A DNA stretch of 64,000 nucleotides from Rhizophagus irregularis (lineage: Eukaryota > Glomeromycota > Glomeromycetes > Glomerales > Glomeraceae), in assembly GCF_026210795.1 (NCBI RefSeq), contig NC_089450.1:3100001-3164000 (forward strand), written 5' to 3'. The notes under the pieces are model-generated. The model saw only the letters and a program-made list of their open reading frames with translations, ran no database searches and was not told the DNA's origin. Made by a program: the position numbers and the translations under genes. Shown one piece after another: positions 1 through 10,230 of the stretch. Within the stretch, counting starts at the first letter, position 1. Each line of letters begins with the position of its first letter.

Positions 1-318
1 GAAAATTTACTTTTTTGAAAACCTCGTCTATTACTATTACTAACATTTTTTCTTTAATAATATTAGTAAAAAAATTTAAAAATGTAAAATAATAAAAAAA
101 AAAACGAGAACCCGTGTAACTAATTATTCTATTTCAACATAACAACATAACAATTTTGGTAAATAAGTATAAAATTTGAAACAAATTTACAGTACATTAA
201 AACCGAACAAGGGATCTACGGCCGAGTTTTAATATTACCTGAAAATCTTTACTAAAAACGTAATTGTTAACAACAATGTGTAAGTAAAATTTTATTTTCC
301 AGATTTGAGAATTTTTTG

Positions 319-328
319 TATATAAATA
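319..328 (+). promoter_or_regulatory. TATA box of the subtilase gene
   Basis: The sequence TATATAAATA lies about 245 bases before the ATG at 572. Between them is a leader of alternating A-rich and CT-rich tracts (roughly 345-560), a common look for fungal promoters and 5' UTRs. No transcription start can be fixed from sequence alone. Confidence 0.5.
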
Positions 329-571
329 CAAACCAGTTTTGCTTTTCAATTTTCTTCATCCGAAAAACCAAAAATCAAATTAATAAAAAAAAAATCCTAA
401 CCAGAGTCTAATCTCTACTTCCCTCTCATTTTAAATACAATATTTTTTTATCCACCGTGTGGATAAAATAATAAATCATTAAATCATCACCCTTCCTCTT
501 TTATTATATTTATCTCCTTAATTTTATATTATTTTCACCTTAATAAACCACTAATTTCAAATAAAAAAAAA

Positions 572-1852
572 ATGGTTGCTCCACGCTTCGCTAAAATTTT
601 CTCTATCGCTGTAATAGTTACTTTCTTGCTCTCCTCGGCTGAATCAGCAAAAAATGATACTGATTGCCCTAAAGCATTATCAATCAATGCCAAGTCTGAT
701 GGTAAAGGGAAGAAAGTTATTGTTGTCTTTAAAGACAAGAAAGCTGCTGAAAGGCAACATGAGTTATTTAAAAATTGTCTTGATGCAGAAATTGATAGTT
801 TCGAAAAAATTAAATCTCTTAGCAATAAAGGAAAACCCACTTTCGCTAGTTTCGGAATTGTTAATCTTTTTGGACTTACTGGAGAACTGACATCAGAATT
901 TGCAAAGGAACTTGAAAAAATGGATGATGTTGATTATATTGAAGAAGATGGTGTAGTTAAGACTCAATATGTAGTACCATCTCAACTTACTAGACGTGCA
1001 GTAGACAATAAACCAACTTTCAATATTGATCGTATTGATCAAGCTAAACTACCTCTAGATGGAAAATATACTTTCCCCGATTCTGCTGGAGAAGGTGTAA
1101 ACGTTTTTATTGTCGATACTGGTATTCGAACTTCACATAAAGAATTCGGTGGTCGTGCCAAATTCGGAGGATCTTTCTGTGATGGATGCAACAATGAAGA
1201 TGAAAATGGTCATGGTACTCATGTTGCTAGCATTGCATGTGGAGCAACTTTGGGAGTAGCAAGAAAAGCCACACCAATTGCTGTTAGAGTTTTGGACGCT
1301 GATGGTTCTGGATCAAATAGTGGAGTTATCGCTGGATTGAACTTTGTAGGAGAAACACACAGTAAGAGTAATAATAAGAAATCAGTTGTCAACATGTCTC
1401 TTGGAGGTACTAAATCGAAAGCTGTAGACGATGCTGTCAAGCAACTTACCGATGCTGGTGTTCACGTAGCTGTTGCCGCAGGTAACGAAAGTCAGGATGC
1501 TTGTAATACATCACCTGCATCTGAACCTAGCGCTATCACGGTCGGTGCTACCGAAAAAAATAGTGACGCAATCACAGATTTCTCAAACTTTGGAAAATGT
1601 CTTGACATTTTCGCTCCAGGTCGGGACATTCAAGGTGCTAGTTTTAAAGACGATAATGGTAGTGTAGTATTTTCCGGCACCTCTCAAGCTACCCCACATG
1701 TTGCTGGTACCATAGCTCTTATAATTGCCAAGGATGGTAACAAATCACCAGCTGAAATGGCAACGGCACTTAAAACTTTATCAACAAAGGGAGTCGTTAA
1801 AGGTCTTAAGAGTGGTTCTCCAGACAGCTTTTTACGTGTTCCAAGCGCATAA
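572..1852 (+). CDS. Secreted subtilisin-like serine protease (S8, proteinase K type)
   Basis: A single-exon 426-residue zymogen. Residues 1-26 form a signal peptide (hydrophobic core IAVIVTFLL, Ala-rich cleavage region). Residues about 48-132 match an I9 propeptide inhibitor domain, ending in the DDVDYIEEDG segment. The mature protease begins near residue 140. The catalytic triad is visible: Asp182 in VDTGI, His214 in NGHGTHVAS and Ser371 in FSGTSQATPHVAG, with the oxyanion Asn305 in VAAGN. All key residues are present and the length is normal for proteinase K-like enzymes, so it should be an active endopeptidase exported to the wall or outside the cell. The ATG at 572 is chosen because it gives the signal peptide directly after an A-rich leader. 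Compared with its surroundings the gene is GC-richer and has no intron, unlike the kinases in this window. No neighbouring gene shares a pathway with it. Confidence 0.95.
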   Translation: MVAPRFAKIFSIAVIVTFLLSSAESAKNDTDCPKALSINAKSDGKGKKVIVVFKDKKAAERQHELFKNCLDAEIDSFEKIKSLSNKGKPTFASFGIVNLFGLTGELTSEFAKELEKMDDVDYIEEDGVVKTQYVVPSQLTRRAVDNKPTFNIDRIDQAKLPLDGKYTFPDSAGEGVNVFIVDTGIRTSHKEFGGRAKFGGSFCDGCNNEDENGHGTHVASIACGATLGVARKATPIAVRVLDADGSGSNSGVIAGLNFVGETHSKSNNKKSVVNMSLGGTKSKAVDDAVKQLTDAGVHVAVAAGNESQDACNTSPASEPSAITVGATEKNSDAITDFSNFGKCLDIFAPGRDIQGASFKDDNGSVVFSGTSQATPHVAGTIALIIAKDGNKSPAEMATALKTLSTKGVVKGLKSGSPDSFLRVPSA

Positions 1853-2398
1853 AATATATATAGAATACTTTAGATAGACATATAGTAAAATTGTATTTAA
1901 TTACTTTATTATTATTTTTTTTTTCTATTATTTAATTCTTGACTCTGGTTAGGTGTGTTTTAATTAGAAATTCTAAACACTTTCTTTAAAAATCCGCTTA
2001 AAAAAAAGATTAAAAAATAAGCGGTTAAATAATTGTAATTTTGGATAATTGTAAAGAATATAATAACACTAATACATAAATAAACAAATAAAATAATTTT
2101 TCAAAAAAAAAAAATAATGTCTTTAATTTTATTTTTTAATTCAGTAAAATTAACTAAAATTAACTTTCAATTCAATTTAATCAAGTTTTAATTTTTTAAA
2201 ATTCAATTAACTTTTTAATCTTTTTAATTCAATTTACCTTTAATTCAATTCAATCGACTTTTAATTTTTTAATTCAATTTACTTTTAATTCATAATTTTA
2301 TTCATTTTACTTTTCATCTTGAATAATTTTGATTTAATTTTTTTGTTCTTTTTCTTTATTGCGTTTTAAAATAAATCGGTACGACGATACGCACCTCC
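1853..2398. repeat. 3' flank of the protease and degenerate AT-rich repeat
   Basis: Short 3' UTR, then at about 2139-2340 a run of imperfect repeats of a TTTTAATTCAATTTAACT-like unit. This looks like a decayed minisatellite. No coding sequence is visible. Confidence 0.5.
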
Positions 2399-2578
2399 GT
2401 TTTGTGGACATGGTTTTTTTTCATCACGAGCGTGACAAATAGGCATTAGACCATTTTTTAAAAAAAAATCGCCGAGATAAATATACTCTGTGCGTTCTCG
2501 CCAGTCACGTGCATGGTGACAAATAAATGTCACCGATATTAGCAGTCACGTGATATTAGTAAAACCGTGCCACAAAAC
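2399..2578. mobile_element. MITE, GTTTTGTGG family, copy 1 (180 bp)
   Basis: The left end GTTTTGTGG is matched by CCACAAAAC at 2570-2578, and the match extends imperfectly inward (GTTTTGTGG-acatgg-TTTT against the reverse complement of AAAAccgtgCCACAAAAC). The inner part has TGACAAATA twice and two CACGTG sites (2506, 2547). A second copy of the same size class, broken by a retrotransposon, lies at 48194-49612. The element does not encode protein. A clear target duplication is not visible here; the flanking CC/GG extend the palindrome. Confidence 0.65.
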
Positions 2579-4060
2579 GGAAAACAAAGGAAATTAAATT
2601 TTTTCTCTCATGAAACTTTTTTTGTGCATGATTAGAAATGTTAAAAATGAACAAAATAAGATCATCACCGTGCAGTAATCAAACCCTCTCATCTAATGGA
2701 ACTTAATTATTTCTATTAGGTTTATTTATTTACACAACATATATACTGTATAATCATTATATGATTATATTCAACATAATTCCTAATATCGGAAAATGTA
2801 AGTAATCATCAGATTGTATTTTTGACGAAAAATTTCTTATTTATAATTTAATAATTTAATACCTCACTAAAACGCTAATTTATGACAAAGTAATTTTTAT
2901 AAATACATACAAATATTAAATTATGAAAAAGTCAAAATAGGATAAATGGATTAATTATCTGAGTTAAGAAAAAAAATGAAATCTTTTTTTTTTTTACGTA
3001 CTGTACATGGCGTTTCATAAAATAATGTAATAATCACTTATTTAACGCACTACACTAATTGTTACAATTTATAAAAAAAATACGGCAATGTAAACAAAAT
3101 TTCCGAGACAATTTTTAAAAAGGAAAAATCTTTATTGATAACCACAGACTACGATTAAAAATTTTAAAAATAATAATATAAAGTATAAATGATCATGCAA
3201 TAAACCCAAATATTAATGATGGGAAGATTTAAATTTCGTAAATTAACAATTTTAAAAATTCTTAAATGAATATCTTCAAAGCTTAATTCAGGTAAGAATA
3301 TAATGAAAATCTTTCAGGGTCGAATTTTTCGACTATTTGTAGTAACCAAAATTCATAATTTAAAAATATTGCATTTTATTTTATTTTATTTTAAAGAAAA
3401 AATCAATAATAGTAGTACGGAAGTAATATACATTTTGCACCGCCAGCAAATACTTAAAAGGGACATTATTTGAAAGGAATAAGTAAACAAAGTAAACATA
3501 TGATATAACACTAACTCAGAAACTAGTTCTTTATTAACTTTCCAAAAAAGGAAAGTTATGAATGAATTAAATGAGTAAAATGACCCACACAGAAATAGCT
3601 ATATTACTATTTAACCTATTATGAAGTTATAGTGACTATCAAGTATTTATAGTCTTATGATAAGGCTATGATCAGCGCTAATTAAGGTTAATAGTTCTGT
3701 AGTCGTCCATTTTCCCAATTAAAACACCATTTTTTCCCGACTTTAGCCGCATGAATATTTTTTTTTTTTACGATTAAATTTTTTTTATTTTGTACAAAGA
3801 AAATATGAAATAATAAATCAAAAGAACACAAATTTATTAGTATCCTCTCCGTTTCATTATTTTTATACATTTATTGAACATTATAGCGAAGTATGCCATA
3901 TATAATATACCGCCACACTAAAATTTTAATTTATACTCTAAAAAAAATCCAATATTTAGTAATCCCAAATAAAGAAACGATTTTTGTCTATTATTTATTT
4001 AATAAATCAAAAAGTAAAATAAAAACAATAAATACAAAATAAATAAAAATATAAAATAAT
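2579..4060. other. Intergenic, no gene seen
   Basis: AT-rich sequence with homopolymer runs. From 3441 onward it is the downstream part of the segment duplicated at 52041 (shared stretches include GGAAAGTTATGAATGAA). No conserved coding stretch was found in it on either strand. Confidence 0.5.
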
Positions 4061-5855
4061 TTAATAATTTGACAAGTGACAATCCGAAAAATCATCTTTA
4101 ATTTCTTCGCTTTTTAATTCTGCTACTATTTTAATTTTTTCATTTTCATTTTCTTCAAAATTAAAATTATTTTCAGAATCAATTTCGTTAAGCTCTAAAA
4201 TTACTTGACTAGCATCTGGTCTTTCGTCAGGTTCGTGTCGCCAACATTCTAGATTAAATTTGTTAACCCTAATTGAAAAAATAAAAATGATAAAATAATT
4301 TTATACTTACGTTGATAAAGTCTAATAAATTTAACATTTGTGTTTGAAATAAGTTCTTCTCTTAAGCCATTAAGAATGTCTAACGTAATAGAAGCATAAT
4401 CTTTTCTTTTTTCAAAATTGTAAGGAGAGGAACAACTTGTTAATTGCCAGAATATTACTCCCATACTAAATATGTCGGATTTTTTCGTTAAATTATATGG
4501 AATTTTTGGATCAAGAAATTTAGGATCCACATAAGGTATTACACCAAATACTTCGGTATCAACATCCGATTCTTGTAGACATGAACGTCCAAAATCTGCT
4601 AATTTTATTGTATGTCCATGTAATAAGATATTATTGGGATGCTAAATATAAAGAGGAATGTTCAAATAATTAATTATTATAATAGATAAATTATGAAATA
4701 ATATAATTATTCAAACTTACAATATCTCGATGGATGATATCATAATTATGTAAACAATAGATTGCACTTGCGATTTCTTTAGCAAATTTTAATTGAATCT
4801 CTGGTTTAAGAGTTCGTGCGTTTTCTAGATATTTTCCTAATGTTCCACCATCTGCATACTCAAGAACAAGAGAATAGTTTATTTCATCTAAAAATGAAAA
4901 AAATAAAAAAAAAAATATTAATACTCGAATAAATTAATACATATTTATTATCTACATATATTTATCACGTACTTTTTATAATTCCAATAAATTTAATTAT
5001 GTTCGGGTGAAAGTCAACTTTTTTAATTATATCAATCTAAAAAAAAAAAGAAAAAGATGATAAATTAGTTTATAATTTTCTAAATTATTAGAGTCTAAAG
5101 AACAGACCTCATTAATAATTTCTTTTCTCGCCGAAAGTTTAGTTATTTTCTTAATTGCAAATTTTGATGTAGTATTTTTCCAATATGCAGCGTAAACTGC
5201 AGCAGATCCTCCAGATCCAATTTCAGAAAGAATCTTAAAATCCTGATGGTCATATTGACGATAATCTTTGAGTAGCAACTGTTATAATGAGATCGAATAT
5301 CAATCGAGTTGCACAACGGATTATGACAGCATATTCCCAATATAGTAATACAAATTTTGTTGATCAACCAAAATTTTTATTCAATAATACTACTTTTGGA
5401 ATAGACTGTGCGAAAAAAAAAACCATTGTGTTTCGAAAGTTCTTTCGAAATTCTTTCTTCCTTTTTTGGGTTGGGCTGAATTCGGCTATTCCTCTTTTGG
5501 TGTAGCTTGTTTTCTTCAAGCGGAGAATTCTCGCGAGTCCCAATATACGTTCTTTGGATTTTTTTTAACTAGAAACCGATGCTTCTTAAAGTTTTCGCCA
5601 ACAGGCGGTCTTTAAGTTTCTCTTGTACCCTTAAGCTTTTAACACAATTTTTTTAAACTCTTATTTCTATAAATGATACTATAAAAGATATTTGTCAGCA
5701 GGTGGGTTCTATAAAAGTTTTTCTATTTTTAGAGAAATTATACCTACTCAAAATTAATTTGAGTAAGTTTCGTTACTTAGAACGAAAGTAAAAGGACCGA
5801 AATAAAAGTCAGCGATAACCTTATATATAGTAGTTTATAAAATATGCAACTCGTC
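3441..5855. repeat. Segmental duplication, copy A
   Basis: This segment and 52041-54327 are recognisably the same sequence in the same orientation. They share the 3' flank, all five kinase exons, the introns between them and about 500 bases of upstream sequence, including the CTTATATATAG block near 5820/54293. Exon lengths are identical except for the last one. The homology fades at both ends without an obvious transposon boundary. Confidence 0.85.
4061..5278 (-). CDS. Protein kinase (tyrosine-kinase-like family), duplicate copy A
   Basis: Five exons on the minus strand: 5278-5108, 5036-4973, 4887-4721, 4641-4311 and 4248-4061; all joins keep frame. The 306 residues hold a complete kinase fold: glycine loop GSGGSAAV (20-27), Lys42 in FAIKK, HRD at 131-133 with Asn138 in HPNN, DFG at 150-152, and YVDPKFL in place of APE. 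The tail after CWRHEPDERPD is Glu-rich and ends DCHLSNY. The catalytic residues are all present, so serine/threonine kinase activity is expected in the cytosol; no membrane segment is seen. The first codon here is TTG after a splice acceptor, so an upstream exon is needed. The matching region (5410-5600) is open in copy B but carries an insertion and an in-frame stop here, so this copy may lack its true N terminus. Exon 4 differs from copy B by only about one residue in its folded part, indicating recent duplication. Confidence 0.85.
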
Positions 5856-6816
5856 GTAAATTGCATAAGAATGCAGTATCAATGTAGTACATGTACATAT
5901 TTTTATCCATACGGCACATGCCAGAGTAATACGAAAAGGAGTGGACCTAGTAACTCAACAATAAAATACTATGTATAGTAAATAATTATTGTATAATTTA
6001 TTAAACTCTTCTGATAAAATAAAAAAGACTTTCTCGTTCCACGTAAAATATTTCGCTTATAAAATTACTCACTCAAAAGAAAAATATTATCTCCACTCGG
6101 GAAAAAGATTTAGCTTTTAGCATTAAAAGAACATGAACTTGCTTTAAGGAAACGTGAAACAAAAATACAGTAATTGTGATTTGTGAAAAGGAGCGTCAAT
6201 TGAAGTTGGCTAATTAAGAATTAGTATTAATTAAAAATATTTTGAAGATTTTAAAGATTTTAATAAAAAATTCACAATAAAATTTTTTTCAATTTAAAGT
6301 TGGGTATAATTATAAATAAAAAAATATACAGTAAATACAATACTTTTTTCGTTTGATAATAACACTATTACAGTTTTATTATCTAAATCATACTCAATTC
6401 AATATCGATTTCACACCATACTATACTTTTTTGGTTAACTTGACTTGACACTACTCCTTTCGTCTTACCGCACATGCGATTGTAGTGTTTTTTATCAATA
6501 ATTTAAACACCATGCCGGTTTTCTTATTTTTTTTTTTCAGAAATTCTTTGTCATTGTTTAATTTTATTTTTACCTGATACCTATCATACATACCGTAGGT
6601 AATGACGGAAATTAAGTATGCAAACCCTCTACATTATCCATAGATTAAGACTTTATAATATTACGTGAAACAAATAAATTTAATACTAGCTTCATGTTTA
6701 ATTGCACGATTTCCCGACAGGACATTTGCCCGGCAGGTTTGGCCAGAGTTATACAGAGTTATGCACGAACACGTGATCAAATGGCCGGCGTTAGGCTGTC
6801 GGGAAAATGTCCTCAG
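5856..6816. other. Intergenic with a small GACAGGACA-type inverted repeat
   Basis: Mostly featureless AT-rich sequence. At 6710-6812 TTTCCCGACAG is matched by CTGTCGGGAAA, with GGACATTT against AAATGTCC, and the left arm repeats itself (CCCGACAGGACA then CCCGGCAGG). It looks like the remains of a small element next to the hAT-type MITE that follows. Confidence 0.4.
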
Positions 6817-7516
6817 TAGGGATTAGAATCGATTCGACTAAAATTGATTTAATCGAAAATCGAATCGTATCTAATAGAATCGATTAATCGAATCTAAAAA
6901 TCGAATCCCAATAAATCGAATCCCAATAAATCGATTTTTTTTATATTTTGACGCAGAAAATATAATCTTGCTGTTTCTATAACCACGCCACAATGAAAAA
7001 AAATCTCAGAATTAACAAAAAAAAAAATTGAAAAAATTCAACAATTGTGATGGCTTCAGTTTTGACCAATAATAATTGGATATTGGACAATTAGACAATT
7101 GAGAATTTAATCAAACATTATCCAATCAAGTTAATTGCGGCTAATGTTTTAATTATGATAATTAAAAAAAAAAATTTTTAGTTCAGGTGCCTGGATCATC
7201 TTTTGGCCGGAATTAAAGATAATTCTATAATGCGGGCCAAAAATGTCTACTGCATATTTATACATATATTTTTTATTATAATTATAACAAATTTTTGACT
7301 TTTTATATAATAATTACTTTAGCTAATAAATTTTCAGGGTTTTTATTCAGTGCAAAAATAAAATCATTATACTTTTTAATCAAATTTTGTGGGATCATCG
7401 AAAGCGTTGCATCACAAAAATGTTTAACAAATGATTTTTTTGTAAAATTACTGAGAAACGATTAATCGATTCTTAAATCGATTCTCAGGTTTCGATTTCG
7501 ATTGAATCGATCCCTG
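6817..7516. mobile_element. hAT-type MITE, copy 1 (700 bp)
   Basis: The left end TAGGGATTAGAATCGATTC and the right end GAATCGATCCCTG are imperfect inverted repeats, and both subterminal regions are crowded with AATCGAT motifs. The flanks GTCCTCAG (6809-6816) and GTCCTCGG (7517-7524) form an 8-bp target duplication with one mismatch, the size made by hAT transposases. There is no coding capacity inside. It is related to the 415-bp element at 47512-47926. Confidence 0.8.
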
Positions 7517-8009
7517 GTCCTCGGACCGTAAGCGTTACAGAATAACTGATAATAAATTTTGCTAAATTTTATCATAACTGCAAGACCTTTTCATTATTTA
7601 AATAAATTGTTGCTTTTGGTGAAAATTTATAGTCAATTTTATAACTTGGATTCTTGCGTATTTTACATCTATATTAATAATACTTAATAATATTAAAGGA
7701 AAGTGTTAGTAATCCATCATTAACTGTTATTGTAAACCTTAATAAAAAGAGATTGATTTGTGTAAAACTTACTATTTTTTCAGTTAATTCATTAATGAGT
7801 TTTAAAATATTAAATTCACAACGAATATGTCATCTCCGAGGCTTGCGACTCTTTGAGGAATTCTCATCATATTTGTTATTATATTATTGGTAATTAATCG
7901 AATGGTATATAGTTTGCAAACCTCAACGGCTGACATTAACGCTTCTAATTAATTAGTTATGCGAAAAAGTAATGTAAAAATCATTGTTATTGAACCAGAT
8001 TGTTATTTA

Positions 8010-8274
8010 CCCTATAAAAAAAGAATGTCCGGAAATTGTAGCTAAAAACGTCCGGAAAATGTTTATTTGTCTGGAATATGTCCGGAATATTGCAATATTC
8101 CGGACGTTGGAAAATTTCCATTTTCCAGAAAATGTCCAGAAAATGTCTAGGAGGGTTCAGACCAGCGTCCAGAAAGTGTCCGGAATATTGCAATTTTCTG
8201 GACGTTTTCCGGACACACGGACATTTTCCGGATGTTTTTAGCTACAATTTCCGGACATTTTTTTTTTTACAGGG
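8010..8274. mobile_element. PIF/Harbinger-type MITE, ATGTCCGGAAATT family, copy 1
   Basis: About 50 bp of near-perfect terminal inverted repeat: CCCTATAAAAAAAGAATG at the left and the reverse complement of CCCTGTAAAAA...ATGTCCGGAAATTG at the right, both continuing through TGTAGCTAAAAAC. The flanks are TTA (8007-8009) and TTA (8275-8277), the 3-bp target typical of PIF/Harbinger. The inside is made of further GTCCGGA/TCCGGAC motifs, so the element can fold into one long hairpin. Open frames across it come from the palindrome and are not genes. Confidence 0.85.
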
Positions 8275-8502
8275 TTAGTATTATTGAATTATTGAATGGT
8301 CAACTCCAATGACCTTTCGCGTTGAATAAAATTTATTGTATCCGTTCATCGTACAAAAGAGTAAAATATCTCTGTTCTTCAATAAATATAATTAGTTTAT
8401 TATTATATTAAAAGGAATATTATTTGAACTATGTCGTACCAACAAATTTCTCAATGTCCTATTTTCTATCCTCATCACATAAAGCCTAAAATAAAAGAAA
8501 AT

Positions 8503-8648
8503 CGAAACGTTAGTCAACGTTTCGTTCAAATAAAAAAAAAAGAAAAAATGCGGAATTTCGAAGAGTATCTTCAAAATTCCATCTAGACATACGGAAACCG
8601 GAGAGCAAAACCTAAAAAAAAAGAAAATAATAGAAACGTTAGTCAACC
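8503..8648. repeat. Direct repeat pair GAAACGTTAGTCAAC with hairpin
   Basis: GAAACGTTAGTCAAC occurs exactly at 8504-8518 and 8634-8648, 130 bases apart, each preceded by an A-rich AAAAGAAAAT-like tract. The first copy is the left part of a perfect hairpin, CGAAACGTT-agtc-AACGTTTCG (8503-8524). It lies downstream of the small gene at 8771-9133. Confidence 0.55.
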
Positions 8649-8770
8649 GCTCATCTTCTCTCATCCACAATCAATCAAATTAGTGTTATCGAATTATCAA
8701 AGATGAATTCATATAATTATCGAATATGTTAAACTATGATAATATAACAAAAATTATGGAAATGTATGTA

Positions 8771-9133
8771 TCAACGAAATTCGTCAAGTGCTTTCCAAAT
8801 CTCAAAATTCTTTACTTTATCAATACAAAAACGTTGACTATTGAATATGAAGATCGCGCAACATTTCAGTTTACAGTGGCGCTGGTAAAAAATATCCATA
8901 AGCGCAAGTTTTGAATGTGTTTCACCAAAAAATGCATCGATTCTTTCATTTATATATAAGAAAAATAAGTTTAACAATAAAATAGCCTAAAATAATTATT
9001 TATTTAACACTAAAAAAAAATAGCATACCGTCCAAATAAAACCATTGGTAATATAATCAATGTTATTAAATTCTAGCGTTCTCATAAAAATTGACCATGG
9101 CTGTTCTCCAATTAAATCTGATAGTGATGTCAT
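8771..9133 (-). CDS. Small two-exon gene, unknown function (106 aa)
   Basis: The minus-strand ATG at 9133-9131 opens MTSLSDLIGEQPWSIF. Exon 1 (9133-9029) ends TGG ACG before GTATGC, and exon 2 (8986-8771) starts after ATTTTAG and runs in the same phase to TGA. The predicted 106 residues include FFGETHSKLALMDIFYQRH and end KNFEIWKALDEFR. I do not recognise a domain. The product is Phe/Cys-rich with a hydrophobic stretch at the junction (AILLLNLFFLY), which could instead be retained intron sequence. The intron would be 42 bases, short for this kind of genome, so the splice model is the weak point. A TATA box sits 70 bases upstream. Codon choice in exon 1 looks like real coding sequence. Confidence 0.5.
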
Positions 9134-9202
9134 TGTGTTCAAGTATCACAATCAATAACGAGATCAATAGAATTATAAGCTTGGTTTAGCTTGAGCATGC
9201 CT

Positions 9203-9210
9203 CTTTTATA
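9203..9210 (-). promoter_or_regulatory. TATA box of the small gene at 8771-9133
   Basis: TATAAAAG on the minus strand, 70 bases before the ATG, within a plausible core-promoter distance. Confidence 0.5.
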
Positions 9211-9501
9211 GTTTACAACTTTACATAAATTTTTTAAGCTAATTTTATAGTTTTCGTCATGCCTAATAAAAAAATTCAATAAAAAACCTCAATAGTTTCA
9301 AACCCGATTTTTAACGCAATCCCTTAAATGATTTATGAACTTGCAACTTTTATGCAACTTATTGCAACAACAAAGTCAAATATTGGCTCTAAATGAAGCT
9401 ATACGACAAGAAAAAGTAAATACACATTTTTTTAAACTGCAATAGAGGTCTTTATTAATTTCTTTTTATACTAAGGATTCTTCTTCTGTTTATTGTGATA
9501 A

Positions 9502-9702
9502 TTCTCTCCTGAACATGCAACTTCACTTTCACTTTCACCTACACCAATTCGTACTAGCAAACCAAGGGAAAAGGGCCGAATTTGGGATAATATTGTTTCT
9601 AATATACAAACTTCTAATGCTGCAAGCCCTGTTTTAAAAGAACGCTCTAAAGCTTCTATTCAACAAAAGTGGGATGCGGTTTTTCAAAAATATAGATATT
9701 AA
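9502..9702 (+). pseudogene. Myb/SANT-like DNA-binding remnant of a Harbinger-type element
   Basis: An open stretch on the plus strand contains KGRIWDNIVSNIQ, then SPVLKERSKASIQQKWDAVFQK, and stops at TAA 9700-9702. The spacing of Trp residues and the RSKASIQQKW signature resemble the trihelix/Myb-like protein that is the second gene of PIF/Harbinger transposons. No start codon is found in frame because a TAA precedes it at 9499. With the transposase remnant at 9788-10230 facing it on the other strand, this looks like a collapsed two-gene Harbinger element. The assignment rests on motif resemblance and context. Confidence 0.5.
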
Positions 9703-9787
9703 AGAGCGATTTCCTGATTATATTTCTTCACGTTCAAATCCTTGCATTATAGTTGCCAAACTTGCTCCTCGTGGCCATGCAATTCTG

Positions 9788-10230
9788 TTACATTCCAAGT
9801 CCAAGCAATAAAGTTTCTATAAATTTATCAGTAAAATGACTAACTGAACTTTGACTTATCCCTAAAGTTTGTTCTAATGTTCTTATTCCTACTCCATTTG
9901 CCAAACGCCATAATACAATGACAATTTGCTTTTCTTTCCAATCATGTAATAATTGCGTTAAATGTAGGAAAATGTTTTCGAAAAGAATTGTGGTCATCAT
10001 CTGTTAAATATAGGAAAACATCTACCCAAAATCCTTCAGTTTCAGTTTTAGGTCTTTTTTTGCAGGGAAATTTTTGAGTTCAGATAAGTAAAATATGGAA
10101 TAGGGGTATTTTCTATAATTTGAGTAAAAGTTAAAAGGTCAAAGTTTCTATTATTTCTTTTAAATTTTCTTGCATTAAGAATAAAATGATAATTTTTTTT
10201 ATATTGTGAAAGAACTTTCTGAGAACTCAT
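9788..10230 (-). pseudogene. Harbinger-like transposase N-terminal remnant
   Basis: The minus strand starts MSSQKVLSQYKKNYHFIL at 10230, is broken by a frame change near 10050, and resumes with HDWKEKQIVIVLWRLANG followed by GIRTLEQTLGISQSSVSHF and ETLL. The latter is the helix-turn-helix that precedes the DDE_Tnp_4 nuclease domain in Harbinger transposases. The catalytic part is absent: the frame ends at 9788 and the next bases belong to another reading direction. It could be the source family of the 3-bp-target MITEs in this window, but their terminal repeats are not visible around it. Confidence 0.55.

Noticed and set aside
535-840. Antisense frame over the protease
   Set aside because: Shadow of the subtilase coding strand; no motif or promoter.
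4249-4530. Kinase exon read through into its intron (also 52801-53082)
   Set aside because: The real exon ends at 4311 (or 52863) at a GTAAGT donor; the last residues are intron translation.
7984-8278. Open frames on both strands over the MITE
   Set aside because: They come from the palindromic TCCGGA-rich element and have no protein-like composition; the same holds for 41521-41775.
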